From: Saprospiraceae bacterium
Lineage (GTDB): Bacteria; Bacteroidota; Bacteroidia; Chitinophagales; Saprospiraceae
Length of the DNA stretch: 51,830 bases
Assembly: GCA_018057925.1 (NCBI GenBank)
Contig: JAGPCT010000021.1
Coordinates: forward strand, 1-51,830
Reading direction: 5' to 3'
Below, piece by piece: positions 17,583 through 27,339 of the stretch; positions within the stretch are counted from its first letter, which is position 1, and the number at the start of each line of letters is the position of its first letter. Both the position numbers and the translations under genes were made by a program. The notes beneath the pieces are model-generated. The model had not been told where the DNA came from, did no database searches, and saw only the letters and a program-made list of their open reading frames with translations.

Positions 17583-18098
17583 TCATAATTCTAACAACAA
17601 ATCACTATATGACTTGTCAATCAGATCTTCCTCCCTTAACCCAAAGAAGTCGAAATACCGATAACATTGTGCCTGCAATTCTTCCAAAGTAAACACATTT
17701 TGATCGTCAATAGCTTCTACCTCAATATAGGTGCCTAAGCCTTCCACTTTATCAAAATGGAATTTTATATTGTCAATAAAATATATTTTTCGGCTTTTAT
17801 CGACAATCACTTTTATTCCAAATTGTTTTATCAAAATACATTTTAAAGCCTCACTAGGTTGATGTTGATATAAGATAATATGAGATTCTTTTAATCCGGT
17901 ACTATCTTCTCTCTCGTAATGTATGAGTGCATTTTCGATATCCCCCTCTCTAAGTTTTAACCTTCCATGAGGTGCATTAAAATAGGTATCTATTTGATGG
18001 TCCAGTCCAAGGAAAGTTGGGCTTTGTGTCCACAACTTTTCTTCATATTTTTCCAGATCTCTGACCCTGGCTTTAAATTCAAAATTTTTTATGTTCAT
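17583..18098 (-). CDS. CYTH domain protein (CyaB/thiamine-triphosphatase type)
   Basis: 171 residues. The N-terminal NFEFKARVRD corresponds to the CYTH ExExK-type signature. It continues with QIDTYFNAPHGRLKLREG, ALIHYERED, VDKSRKIYFIDNIKFHFDKVEGLGTYIEVEA, the expected alternation of basic and acidic residues lining a triphosphate tunnel. CYTH enzymes include class IV adenylate cyclases, thiamine triphosphatases and inorganic triphosphatases. The VEGLG-Y-IEVEA form is typical of CyaB-like members, but the reaction cannot be assigned. It is transcribed alone and is convergent with alanine dehydrogenase. Confidence 0.87.
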   Translation of the reverse strand: MNIKNFEFKARVRDLEKYEEKLWTQSPTFLGLDHQIDTYFNAPHGRLKLREGDIENALIHYEREDSTGLKESHIILYQHQPSEALKCILIKQFGIKVIVDKSRKIYFIDNIKFHFDKVEGLGTYIEVEAIDDQNVFTLEELQAQCYRYFDFFGLREEDLIDKSYSDLLLEL

Positions 18099-18570
18099 GG
18101 AATGATGAGGTAAATTTTTAAAAACGAAAGTACATTAACTCGACTTCAGCTGTAAGGTTTTCAAAAATTATATAAAGCTGTTAAGAGTGACGTCACGATG
18201 TACAAATCATTTTAATGGCTTTTTTAAAAATTGATTCAATAGATTCTGCAATAATTGAAAGCAAAATTATGGGTAAGGTATCTTTTTTCCAAAATATGCG
18301 TGTATTTTATTTCTTATTGGATGACCATTTTCGCAATACCATATTTGTCGTATAGTTTGAATAATATTTTAAATAAAACAATATTTAATGTGTAAATAAA
18401 AGATACAAAACTGTTTGTAATAATTTATCTCGAATGAAAATAAAGAAAACAAGGTAGGCGGTCATTTGAATAGTTTTTCAGTTGACTTATTTATTATTTA
18501 TTGAAGTAAATATCTCTGCTTGTAAAAAGATATTATTTGTGTGTATAGCGTATAATTTCAATATTATTTT

Positions 18571-18578
18571 TATATTTG
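18571..18578 (+). promoter_or_regulatory. Possible -7 promoter box for the oxidoreductase-cyclase operon
   Basis: TATATTTG matches the Bacteroidota -7 consensus TAnnTTTG and lies 128 bp before the oxidoreductase start. No well-spaced TTG -33 box is obvious. The 608-bp gap (18099-18706) is otherwise very AT-rich, with only a short family 1 repeat fragment near 18175-18235. Confidence 0.35.
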
Positions 18579-18706
18579 CCGTAAGTATAAAATAATTACT
18601 AAGCCTCTTGTTGTATTGTAATATAATATTTAATTGACTATACTTAAAAAATGCTTTAATTCTTCTATTTTTTCTAAGCATTAACACTTCTACTAAATTT
18701 AGACAC

Positions 18707-21115
18707 ATGGCAAAAGTAGTTATCATAGGGGGAGGGGTTGCCGGAATGAGTGCAGCGCACGAACTTATTGAACGAGGATTTGAGGTTGACATATATGAAT
18801 CCAATCCGGAGTATGTCGGTGGTAAAGCCCGAAGTGTCAATGTTCCTGGCACCAATCAACTGCATCCTGATAAATTTTTGCCGGGAGAACATGGCTTTCG
18901 CTTCTTTCCGGGCTTTTATCGCCATGTGACGGATACCATGCAGAGGATTCCATTGAGTGGCAAGAATGGAAAAAATTCAGGTAAAAAAGTGTTTTCCAAC
19001 TTAGTACCTACTAGAGCCGTCATGGTAGCGAGGTATGGTCTTCCAAGTATCATTGTTAATGCTGGCTTGCCCAATACCGGTGTTAATATGAAGCAACAAC
19101 TAAAAGGTTTAAAAGGAAGTGTTGACACAGGCTTAACCAAGGAAGAAAAGAAGTTTTTCTTGGAGCGTATGCTGCAGTTGGCAACAAGCTGTAGAGTTAG
19201 AAGAGACAATGATTATGAGAAAATTGGTTGGTGGGAATTTATGCATGCCGATGAGTTTTCTGCGACTTATAGGAGTCTGATTGTGGTCGGGCTCACCAGG
19301 ACACTGGTTGCTGCCAATGCAAAATCAGCATCTACAAAAACAGGTGGGAGTATCGTCCTACAATTAATTTATTGTGGATTACAGCCATGGGTTAATACGG
19401 ATAGGGTGTTGAATGGACCTACAAATGATGTATGGCTTAATCCTTGGAAAGAATACCTCACCCAGAAAGGTGTGCAATATATGCATGATGCCCATGCAGT
19501 CCAAATTAATTTGAAAGATCACCTTATCGAAAATGTTACCATAAAAACCAACCTTTCTAACCCTGAGAAAGCAAGGGATATAGATGTAAATGGTGATTAC
19601 TATATCTTCGCTTGTCCTATAGAACGAATGGCAGAACTTGTTTCGGATGAATTAATCGAAAATGATCTTTGTTTTCAATATCTGAAAGAATTGGCGCCCA
19701 GCGTAGCATGGATGAATGGTATCCAGTTTTATCTCAACCAAAATATAGAAATTAATCAAGGACACATCATATTCAGTGATTCAGAATGGGCATTGACAGC
19801 TATTTCACAAGTTCAATTCTGGGGTGACTACGACCTGGATATGCGATTTAATGGAAAGGTCAAAGGTGTGTTGAGCATAGATATCTCGGATTGGTTATCT
19901 ACTAAATATAAAGATGTTCTTGCTGAAGAATGTCGTGCTGACGAGGTGGCAGATTATGTTTGGGAACAAATTGAAAAAAGCTTAAATGTCGATGGTAAAA
20001 TAATTGTCGAGCGCAGCATGATAGAGTTTTATTATTTAGACAGAGACATTCACTGGGATGACAAGATTAAAAGAAATATTGATAAAGAGCCACTCTTAGT
20101 AAACAGTATTAATACATGGGGTCTGCGTCCTACGGCATCAACCGATATTGACAATATGTTTTTAGCAGCTGATTATGTGCGGACTAATACAGATTTGGCC
20201 ACTATGGAAGGCGCCAATGAAGCAGCACGAAGAGCAGTCAACTGTATCATTGATGCCGAAGGTAACAAGTCGTCATACGCTCAGATATTTGAATTTAACG
20301 ATCCATGGTTCTTTGATGTGATGAAGTGGTGGGATCGACGTCGATATGATAAAGGCCTGCCATATTCTTCAAAGTTTCCTTGGTGGGTCAAAGGTGTCTC
20401 TATCCTCTTGGGTTTATTTTTTGTGATAGATGGAATTTTTAAATACTTATTTTATAGACTTCGTATAACGGGTGAAGCAGGCTACATAATCTTGTCAATG
20501 GTAGTCACTCTTGGATTTGCAGCACTTGATGCATGGAAAGGATGGGGGACATGGAGCGCATTTGCATTATCTATAGGAATGTATATAGCTTTGAGTATAT
20601 ATGCATTTAGACTGCAAGATCGTTTTTTAAAGAAATTACTTTTATTTGGGTTGGTGGTAGGCTTGGTGGAGCTTTTGGCTGATAATTGGTTGGTTAATGG
20701 AATTAGGGTTTTAGTCTATCCGTCAGATGAACCATTTTTGTGGGCCTCTCCAATGTATATGCCAATAGCATGGGCAGTGGTGCTCATACAAGTTGGATAT
20801 TTAGGATATCTGATTTCCAAGTCACGTGGATTGGTGGTCGGAAGTGTAGCGACCTTTATGATTGGTTTGATCTTTATTCCGGTGTTTGAATTTGCAGCGA
20901 AATATGCGGGTTGGTGGGAATATATTCCTACTAAGAATATGTTTATGCATACACCATATTTCATCATATTGGGGGAAGGGCTTATCTGCATGATATTGCC
21001 ATTTATTTTTGTAAAAGAATGGCGGTTGAAGTGGTGGTATTCAATTCTTTTTGGATTATTCGTCGGTTTTTGGATATTTTTAAGTTATTTTACAGCATAT
21101 AAAATTACGGGATAA
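18707..21115 (+). CDS. FAD-dependent oxidoreductase fused to a polytopic membrane domain
   Basis: 802 residues. The N-terminal ~545 form a flavin amine-oxidase/phytoene-desaturase-like enzyme: dinucleotide-binding VVIIGGGVAGMSAAHELIE (3-21), acidic YES, GGKARSV, then GEHGFRFFPGFYRHV as in carotenoid/hydroxysqualene desaturase relatives, and a C-terminal FAD patch (MFLAADYVRTNTDLATMEGANEAA, near 485-508). Residues about 560-802 hold seven or eight hydrophobic helices with conserved-looking ELLADNWLVNG, LVYPSDEPFLWASPMY and GWWEY. I do not recognise this domain with certainty. The substrate is probably lipophilic (inference). Its TAA is immediately followed by the ATG of an adenylate cyclase, with no gap. 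Confidence 0.8.
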   Translation: MAKVVIIGGGVAGMSAAHELIERGFEVDIYESNPEYVGGKARSVNVPGTNQLHPDKFLPGEHGFRFFPGFYRHVTDTMQRIPLSGKNGKNSGKKVFSNLVPTRAVMVARYGLPSIIVNAGLPNTGVNMKQQLKGLKGSVDTGLTKEEKKFFLERMLQLATSCRVRRDNDYEKIGWWEFMHADEFSATYRSLIVVGLTRTLVAANAKSASTKTGGSIVLQLIYCGLQPWVNTDRVLNGPTNDVWLNPWKEYLTQKGVQYMHDAHAVQINLKDHLIENVTIKTNLSNPEKARDIDVNGDYYIFACPIERMAELVSDELIENDLCFQYLKELAPSVAWMNGIQFYLNQNIEINQGHIIFSDSEWALTAISQVQFWGDYDLDMRFNGKVKGVLSIDISDWLSTKYKDVLAEECRADEVADYVWEQIEKSLNVDGKIIVERSMIEFYYLDRDIHWDDKIKRNIDKEPLLVNSINTWGLRPTASTDIDNMFLAADYVRTNTDLATMEGANEAARRAVNCIIDAEGNKSSYAQIFEFNDPWFFDVMKWWDRRRYDKGLPYSSKFPWWVKGVSILLGLFFVIDGIFKYLFYRLRITGEAGYIILSMVVTLGFAALDAWKGWGTWSAFALSIGMYIALSIYAFRLQDRFLKKLLLFGLVVGLVELLADNWLVNGIRVLVYPSDEPFLWASPMYMPIAWAVVLIQVGYLGYLISKSRGLVVGSVATFMIGLIFIPVFEFAAKYAGWWEYIPTKNMFMHTPYFIILGEGLICMILPFIFVKEWRLKWWYSILFGLFVGFWIFLSYFTAYKITG

Positions 21116-22351
21116 ATGAAAAGGATTGTTCAGTATTTTATTCCTGCTACTATTCCATTGGATGCTGATAGTCAGCGCAAAGCGAGACTTACAGTAGCCG
21201 TTTGGCTCATTATTTCTATATTTACTCTACAATATACAGTATCGTGTTATTTGATAGACTTCCCCATGGGAATGGTTTCTCAGTTGCCCCTTTGTTTTAT
21301 CACAATCTGTTGTTTAATTCTATATAAATATGAGTTTAATCCAAGAATTATTTATCCTATTTATTTTACTATTTGCACTTTGTCAATCTCAATTGCAAGC
21401 TTCTATAGCGGAGGATTTTTATCATTGATATTTCCTTGGTTGGCAACTACCCCGATTGTAGCGGTTTTGGTCTGGAGTAAAAGAGGTGCTCTATTTTCTA
21501 CGGGCGTTGTCATAATAGCTATTTTGTTCTTTTTTACCCTGTATTTATGGGGTTATGCCTTTCCAAATCAAATACAAGGTGACTTTCAAAAGACCTACTA
21601 TTTGTCCACTCATTTAGGTTTAGTATTGATCTTATTTTGGGTGGCAATAGTTTTTGAAAATGCAAAAGATACAGCGTTTGGTCAATTGAAAAAGACAATG
21701 GAAGAGTTAAAGATTTCAAATAAACGCAGTAATGATTTGCTGTTGAATATTTTACCTGAAGAGGTAAGTAGAGAGCTTAAAGAGCGAGGCGCTGTGACTG
21801 CTCATGAGTTTGATCATGTTACGGTGTTGTTTACTGATTTTGTAAATTTTACGGTTGCCAGTGAGCGGATGTCGTCACAGGAATTAGTGGATGAGCTTCA
21901 TCATTGCTTCAAAGCTTTTGATGAGATAATAGGAAGGTACCACATTGAAAAAATAAAAACGGTAGGTGATGCTTACTTGGCTGTCAGTGGGCTTCCACTA
22001 ACGGACAACAATCACGCCTTGCACATTGCCAAGGCTGCACTTGATATCCAGGATTTTATACGCGATAGAGTGAAAGTGCTGGGCGAAAAAACATTCAATA
22101 TCCGCATAGGTATTCATTCCGGAAGCGTTGTAGCCGGTATAGTTGGGGTCAAGAAATTTGCTTACGATATATGGGGAGATACGGTCAATACCGCAGCCAG
22201 AATGGAACAAAGTAGTGAACCCGGGCGTATCAATATCTCAGGAGCCACTCATTCTCTGATTAAAGACCATTTTAATTGCATCTATCGGGGTGAAATTGAT
22301 GCCAAGCACAAAGGCAAGTTAGCTATGCACTTCTTAGAAAGAAAAGTATAA
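21116..22351 (+). CDS. Membrane-bound class III adenylate cyclase
   Basis: 411 residues. The first ~180 hold about six membrane helices (near 25-45, 47-68, 75-95, 100-120, 122-145, 158-178). A linker with SNDLLLNILPEEVSRELKERG, typical just ahead of class III cyclase domains, precedes the catalytic domain (about 230-411). Metal Asp241 (LFTDFVNF) and Asp285 (KTVGDAY), adenine-selecting Lys281 and Asp351 (YDIWGD), and Asn358/Arg362 (VNTAARM) are all present, so it should make cAMP. It starts directly at the stop of the oxidoreductase fusion, implying coupled translation and perhaps sensing of a membrane metabolite. A convergent HD phosphohydrolase ends 38 bp away. Confidence 0.92.
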   Translation: MKRIVQYFIPATIPLDADSQRKARLTVAVWLIISIFTLQYTVSCYLIDFPMGMVSQLPLCFITICCLILYKYEFNPRIIYPIYFTICTLSISIASFYSGGFLSLIFPWLATTPIVAVLVWSKRGALFSTGVVIIAILFFFTLYLWGYAFPNQIQGDFQKTYYLSTHLGLVLILFWVAIVFENAKDTAFGQLKKTMEELKISNKRSNDLLLNILPEEVSRELKERGAVTAHEFDHVTVLFTDFVNFTVASERMSSQELVDELHHCFKAFDEIIGRYHIEKIKTVGDAYLAVSGLPLTDNNHALHIAKAALDIQDFIRDRVKVLGEKTFNIRIGIHSGSVVAGIVGVKKFAYDIWGDTVNTAARMEQSSEPGRINISGATHSLIKDHFNCIYRGEIDAKHKGKLAMHFLERKV

Positions 22352-22389
22352 ATATCTAAGTTTTATTTTTCTTCTAAAAAGTCGGAAAG

Positions 22390-22983
22390 CTATAAAGCCT
22401 TTTTATGATGCAATGCTGCTTTTATCATGTGCAAATGAATCTCTTTTGCGGCTTGCCTTGATTCGATGGCAGTCTTTGTAAAATAATGATGATTTTCAAA
22501 AAAACGGATCTGGATATTGTTCCATTCATCCTCATTTTTAATAAAACCAAAATAGATCATTTCCTGATATAGTGTATTGCCAATCGTAAAAAAGTCATCT
22601 CTTCCCAAATAATCCAAATCAGCATCTGACAAAACTTCCTCATAGTGATTCCGGGGCGTCTGTGGTATTTTGGTTGCCATAATCATTCCACAAATTTTTT
22701 CTATTTGCATCGGAGAATAATCATAATCAGGCAGAAATCTACGAGCTATATCACAAGATCTTTCTTCATGATCCTTCGGTCCAAATATAAAACCTGAATC
22801 GTGAAATACTGCAGCTGTTTTAATCAATGTCAAGTCGTCACCCTTTATCGACTCACTCCTGGCGATCCTTATACTTGCCTTCAATACATCCTCTGTATGA
22901 TGTACACTATGGTACGTCAAATGATTGGGCAATTCTTTGCGCATCTTACGCAACATCATTTTCTTAACATCTGCAAATTTCAT
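22390..22983 (-). CDS. HD-domain phosphohydrolase (paralogue)
   Basis: 197 residues with HD-superfamily ligands: YHSVHHTEDVL (His), AAVFHDSGF (His-Asp) and LSDADLDYLG (Asp), with KDHEERS following the HD pair. Sequence and layout match the HD protein at 10594-11172, which is also near an adenylate cyclase. It is convergent with the membrane cyclase, so it is not cotranscribed. It may hydrolyse a cyclic or linear nucleotide (inference). The start ATG is followed by a basic N-terminus with no signal peptide, so the protein is cytoplasmic. Confidence 0.87.
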   Translation of the reverse strand: MKFADVKKMMLRKMRKELPNHLTYHSVHHTEDVLKASIRIARSESIKGDDLTLIKTAAVFHDSGFIFGPKDHEERSCDIARRFLPDYDYSPMQIEKICGMIMATKIPQTPRNHYEEVLSDADLDYLGRDDFFTIGNTLYQEMIYFGFIKNEDEWNNIQIRFFENHHYFTKTAIESRQAAKEIHLHMIKAALHHKKAL

Positions 22984-23323
22984 TTTTGAGATTGTGTTGT
23001 TGTTTTATGTATCATCATGATATTGTAAATAATAGATAAGTATTTTTGTTTTATTTTTTATCGATTCCACATTTGTCTAATGCGGAGTTTTGGGTTAAAT
23101 ATGTATATCCCAAAGAATCATACACTATAAAAAATTTAGATATTACGGGATCGCTTATTTCTTGGTTAAAAGTAAACATTTTTTAGAACATTCCGGTTTC
23201 GGATTTTATTTTATTTTATTTAGTCCGCATTCATTTTATAGACATCTATTTTTGCTTATAATTTGTTTTCGGGCTAAGCAGGGTGTTATTTTATTTTTTT
23301 TAAACACTTATTCATATTATCTT

Positions 23324-23331
23324 TACATTTG
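23324..23331 (+). promoter_or_regulatory. Likely -7 promoter box for the helicase gene
   Basis: TACATTTG is a perfect TAnnTTTG match, 58 bp before the ATG at 23389. Upstream is T-rich without a clear TTG. The gap 22984-23388 otherwise holds a fragment of repeat family 1 (about 23058-23100, TCGATTCCACATTTGTC then TTTTGGGTTAAA) and no convincing gene. Confidence 0.45.
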
Positions 23332-23388
23332 TGACGGTAGTCCAATTTATTTTATTACTTCAACCTCATTTTTTATATATTCACCCTT

Positions 23389-26300
23389 ATGAATGACTTT
23401 TCTACTCGAGAATCTATTGAACAATTTATCATTGATAATGCCAATAGTGACGCTTATTTGCCTCATATCGCAGGTAAAAGTGATGCCTTGTTCAGGCATT
23501 TACTTCACGTGATAACCGATCGATTTCAGATGCCCTTTAATTCTGTCTTTTCTCAAATAGCATTTGTTATAAGCCAATATAAACTTGATTTTCAAGTCGG
23601 ACAAGCATTGCATTTCTACCGTTTGTTTTTTTTGTCAGACAAGAAAGCAGTAGATGATGCACATTCTTTACGACTTAGAATGGGCATTTTGAGCTTGATG
23701 TGCGATATCTGTTATGCCGAGAAGACACTGATATCCGGTGATATACAGCAGTATGCATTGAAAAACACACGACCGGAGCGAGTGCATACAGAAAGATTCA
23801 ATAGAATGCGTTTTTCAATCATTGAGAATCATTTGGAACAAGAGTTTTTTATTGGTATTAGTGAGATTCAGCCTGCTCATACAGTAAAGGTTGTCTTGAG
23901 TGAACCGAGTTGTGACCTCCTGCTCAAAACTTTACGAAAGGAATTGGTATTTTTTCAAATGCCTGTTACGGTGATGTTGATCAATGTGCAAGTGATTAAG
24001 GGTGACTACTATCCCGAGAGCATAACGCTGCTTCCCGATTTTCTGATGGATGTAACTTCTATAGCCGAATGTTACAGCTATGATGGGTATAATCCAAACC
24101 TACATTTTCTCAAAAAACTAATGCCCAAATCCCACTCCGATTCACTATTTATTGGACTATGTGCCAATACCTTTCTTGATGAACTCGTGGTTAATCCGGA
24201 CAAAGAGTTTAAAGAATTAACGCCACTGATATTCAAAATAAGTCCTCTTTTTCTTGCTTCTAAGACGGATCAGGAAGTGATGGATTTGCTGCAAAATGCC
24301 CGTCTCCATTTTGTCAATATTCGAGACTTTGTACAAAAAAATATGAGTGATGCTAATCAAAACCTCGATTCAGCACTCATCGAGCCAAGCTATTGCAGCC
24401 CGGCTTTTGGTATTCAAGGTAGATTAGACTTGTATATAGACCACGACAGCGAAAGGTCAATCATCGAACTCAAGTCCGGTAAAATATATAGACCCAATAG
24501 CTATCAGATTAATCAAAGCCATTATATTCAGACCTTGCTCTATGATCTCCTCGTCCGTAAGAATACTAAAAGAAGTAAAGACGTCAAAGCATTTATCTTA
24601 TATAGTAAATTAGATCATGATCGGCTGCGATATGCTCCACCTGTACGATCGTTGCAGATAGAAGCGATGATGGTGCGCAACAGCCTCATTGCGATCGAGT
24701 ATCGTTTTACCCTCATCGATGCCAATGGTAATGATCCTACCGATGTCTTTTCTTTGCGGAAGCAGTTGTTGGACGATGGAATTGTCGGCTTTGTGGCGCG
24801 TGATTTGGAGAAGTTTAACGCTGCCTTGAATTCATTGTCATCCATGGAATATAAGTATCTAAAGGCATTTACAGGCTTTGTGGCACGAGAATACTTTAAT
24901 GCTAAATCTGGTTCAATACGAAATCAGGTCTCCACCGGTCAGGCATCTCTCTGGCTTAGTAGGGTAGAAGATAAGTTGGACAACCACAGTATCATGGATC
25001 GCCTCCTGCCCGAAAAGGTGGAAAATACGGATAAAGACACCTTTATCACCCTTCGGAAGTCACAAATGACAGACCGTCTTGCCGATTTTAGAGTTGGCGA
25101 CATCATTGTGTTGTATGCTTCTAATGAAGATGGTAATTTTTTATGGGAAGGTCTCCAACAGTTTAAAGGAACATTAATTACTAATTCGGAAGATGAAGTC
25201 ACCATCAAATTGAGAGCTCGACAAAATCGTAAAGATGTGTTCCATCGAGATAAGTTCTGGAATATAGAAAAAGATATCATTGATTCCAACTTTGGTGGAC
25301 AGTTCAAAAGTATGATGTCGTGGGCATTTGCAGACAAACGACAAAGAGCGTTGTTGTTGGGAGCATTACCTCCAGACAATCCTACCCAAGTGGTCAATTT
25401 GTCAGATAAAGAGATTAATAGTCATCACGCATCATTGTTGGAGCGCGCTCTTTCAGCTCCCGATTATTTTCTGTTGTGGGGGCCACCGGGTACGGGCAAG
25501 ACCAGCTTTATGATAAAACATCTGATACGAATACTCATCGGTATGGACAATCGTCCTCTTTTGGTTATAGCTTATACCAATAGGGCAGTGGATGAACTTT
25601 GTGCCGCCATCGAATCAATAGGGCCGGATTTAAAGGATATGTACCTGAGAGTAGGCTCACGCTTTAGTACGGATACTTCGTATGTAGCCAACTTGCTAGA
25701 CGAACAAATGGGTGAAATTCACAATAGAGCACAATTGTTGCAACTGCTGCATACTAGAAAAATTATTGTGGGTACAGCCTCATCCATCATAGGCAAGCCG
25801 GAACTTTTTGATTTACTCTCTTTTCAACGTGTACTGATTGATGAAGCCAGTCAGATCTTGGATCCGCAGATTGTTGAGATATTAAGTCGTGTACCCAGAT
25901 TTATTATGATTGGCGACCATAAGCAGATGCCTGCTGTGGTGACTCAGCACGGCAAATGGACAGAGGTGAGCGATTCGGAATTGAACGAAGTGGGGGTTTA
26001 TGACCTCTCGCAATCGATGTTTGAAAGATTGTTTTTAAAAGCGGAGAATGAAGGGTGGACTTGGGCTTACGGCATTTTAGAGGAACAGGGCAGAATGCAT
26101 CAAGACATCATGGATTTTCCCGCCAGCAACTTTTATTTGGGCAGATTGAGGACTATGCTTCCAGGTCAAGAGGCTGAAGAATACCTTGCTGTACCTTCAG
26201 ATACTGGGCATTCCGGATTTAAAAGAGAAGTGGCGGCCAATAGAGTTTTATTTTTGGACATTCGGAGTGGAGACGTTAATTTCACTAAGATGAATGATGA

Positions 26301-26700
26301 AGAGGCGTCTTGTATTCATAGTCTTTTGTTGGACCTGTATGACTTGTATCAAAGCAGTGGAAGACGACTGGAAGATGTTTCGATAGGTGTAATAACGCCC
26401 TTTCGAGCCCAGATAGTCAAAATAAAATCCCTGATAGAAAACCTCCCCTTCCGAATAAATGTGACGGTAGATACAGTAGAACGGTTTCAAGGAGGGTCAC
26501 AAGACATCGTCATTATCTCGACAGTCGTATCTTCACATACGTTGTCTTCGTCTATTATATCCACCAGTTGGGAAGGAATCGATCGCAAGATGAATGTAGC
26601 TTTGACCAGAGCCCGCGAACGCCTGATTATGGTCGGTAACAAATCTATCTTACAGCAGTTGCCTTACTATAAAGAATTTGTAGAGCGTTATGGAGTGTGA
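23389..26700 (+). CDS. Dna2-like protein: PD-(D/E)XK nuclease plus SF1B helicase
   Basis: 1103 residues. A poorly characterised N-terminal region (1-330) is followed by a RecB/Cas4-type nuclease core: FGIQGRLDLYI (Asp near 348), SIIELKSGK (E-x-K near 360) and a QSHYIQTLLYDLL motif. An SF1B helicase follows: Walker A GPPGTGKTSF (near 697), AYTNRAVDEL (Ia), LIDEASQ (II, near 816), MIGDHKQMPAV (III), FQGGSQDIVIIS (V) and ALTRARERL (VI). This nuclease-then-helicase order is that of eukaryotic Dna2. The four cysteines that bind Fe-S in Dna2, AddB and many Cas4 proteins are not seen around the nuclease. It probably processes DNA ends or flaps in repair, or defends against foreign DNA; no partner gene suggests which. 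Confidence 0.85.
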   Translation: MNDFSTRESIEQFIIDNANSDAYLPHIAGKSDALFRHLLHVITDRFQMPFNSVFSQIAFVISQYKLDFQVGQALHFYRLFFLSDKKAVDDAHSLRLRMGILSLMCDICYAEKTLISGDIQQYALKNTRPERVHTERFNRMRFSIIENHLEQEFFIGISEIQPAHTVKVVLSEPSCDLLLKTLRKELVFFQMPVTVMLINVQVIKGDYYPESITLLPDFLMDVTSIAECYSYDGYNPNLHFLKKLMPKSHSDSLFIGLCANTFLDELVVNPDKEFKELTPLIFKISPLFLASKTDQEVMDLLQNARLHFVNIRDFVQKNMSDANQNLDSALIEPSYCSPAFGIQGRLDLYIDHDSERSIIELKSGKIYRPNSYQINQSHYIQTLLYDLLVRKNTKRSKDVKAFILYSKLDHDRLRYAPPVRSLQIEAMMVRNSLIAIEYRFTLIDANGNDPTDVFSLRKQLLDDGIVGFVARDLEKFNAALNSLSSMEYKYLKAFTGFVAREYFNAKSGSIRNQVSTGQASLWLSRVEDKLDNHSIMDRLLPEKVENTDKDTFITLRKSQMTDRLADFRVGDIIVLYASNEDGNFLWEGLQQFKGTLITNSEDEVTIKLRARQNRKDVFHRDKFWNIEKDIIDSNFGGQFKSMMSWAFADKRQRALLLGALPPDNPTQVVNLSDKEINSHHASLLERALSAPDYFLLWGPPGTGKTSFMIKHLIRILIGMDNRPLLVIAYTNRAVDELCAAIESIGPDLKDMYLRVGSRFSTDTSYVANLLDEQMGEIHNRAQLLQLLHTRKIIVGTASSIIGKPELFDLLSFQRVLIDEASQILDPQIVEILSRVPRFIMIGDHKQMPAVVTQHGKWTEVSDSELNEVGVYDLSQSMFERLFLKAENEGWTWAYGILEEQGRMHQDIMDFPASNFYLGRLRTMLPGQEAEEYLAVPSDTGHSGFKREVAANRVLFLDIRSGDVNFTKMNDEEASCIHSLLLDLYDLYQSSGRRLEDVSIGVITPFRAQIVKIKSLIENLPFRINVTVDTVERFQGGSQDIVIISTVVSSHTLSSSIISTSWEGIDRKMNVALTRARERLIMVGNKSILQQLPYYKEFVERYGV

Positions 26701-26888
26701 TGAATGCTTATTAGATTGTATTGAATAAATGATTATCATATATAAATCATAGCTGGCAAAAAATTTTTCTTATTTTTATTGCGTTCTTATATAAATATTA
26801 TAGTTATTTTAATGATTTATAGGCTTTAACAATGACGAATACTAACTTTCACCGTCATAATATTGATTACATAACAAAAGAATATATA

Positions 26889-27221
26889 ATGGGAAAATTT
26901 GTGATTTCAACTAGAAAAAATGGAGAATTTCAATTCAATCTGAAGGCTGGAAATGGTCAGATTATTTTATCAAGTGAAGGATATAAGACCAAGGCGAGTT
27001 GTGAAAATGGTATCGCCTCTGTCAAAAATAATGCTGTGGATGAGGGTATATTTGAACGCAAAGCCGCAGCCAATGGCAAGTTGTACTTTAATCTTAAGGC
27101 GACCAATGGTCAAGTCATTGGTTCTAGTCAAATGTATGAAAATGAAGCGTCTCGCGACAAAGGTATCGCTTCTGTCATGACCAATGCACCTACCGCTACG
27201 ACGGAAGAAGAGATAGCATAA
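26889..27221 (+). CDS. YegP/DUF1508 family protein (two repeats)
   Basis: 110 residues from ATG 26889, made of two tandem DUF1508 repeats: GKFVISTRKNGEFQFNLKAGNGQ with SSEGYKTKASCENGIASVK, then FERKAAANGKLYFNLKATNGQ with SSQMYENEASRDKGIASV. An upstream in-frame ATG (26832) would add 19 residues unlike the family. These small cytoplasmic proteins are widespread; function is unknown. The last residues (TATTEEEIA) are outside the repeats. Confidence 0.92.
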   Translation: MGKFVISTRKNGEFQFNLKAGNGQIILSSEGYKTKASCENGIASVKNNAVDEGIFERKAAANGKLYFNLKATNGQVIGSSQMYENEASRDKGIASVMTNAPTATTEEEIA

Positions 27222-27339
27222 ACATAGCCTAGATTATTATAAAGCTAGTGACTTTGTTTTAACTTTAAGCCGGTAGAGGTTCTTTGGGGAAAGGGCTATC
27301 GACTGAAATATTAGTTTACTCTATAATTGATGTAAGGAC

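Noticed and set aside
23162-23392. 76-residue open frame before the helicase gene
   Set aside because: It is Phe/Leu/Tyr-rich from AT-rich sequence, lacks an ATG or family resemblance and runs over the likely promoter.
27222-27339. Possible fluoride riboswitch upstream of crcB
   Set aside because: The leader has scattered G-rich segments but not the conserved fluoride-aptamer core in the right order.
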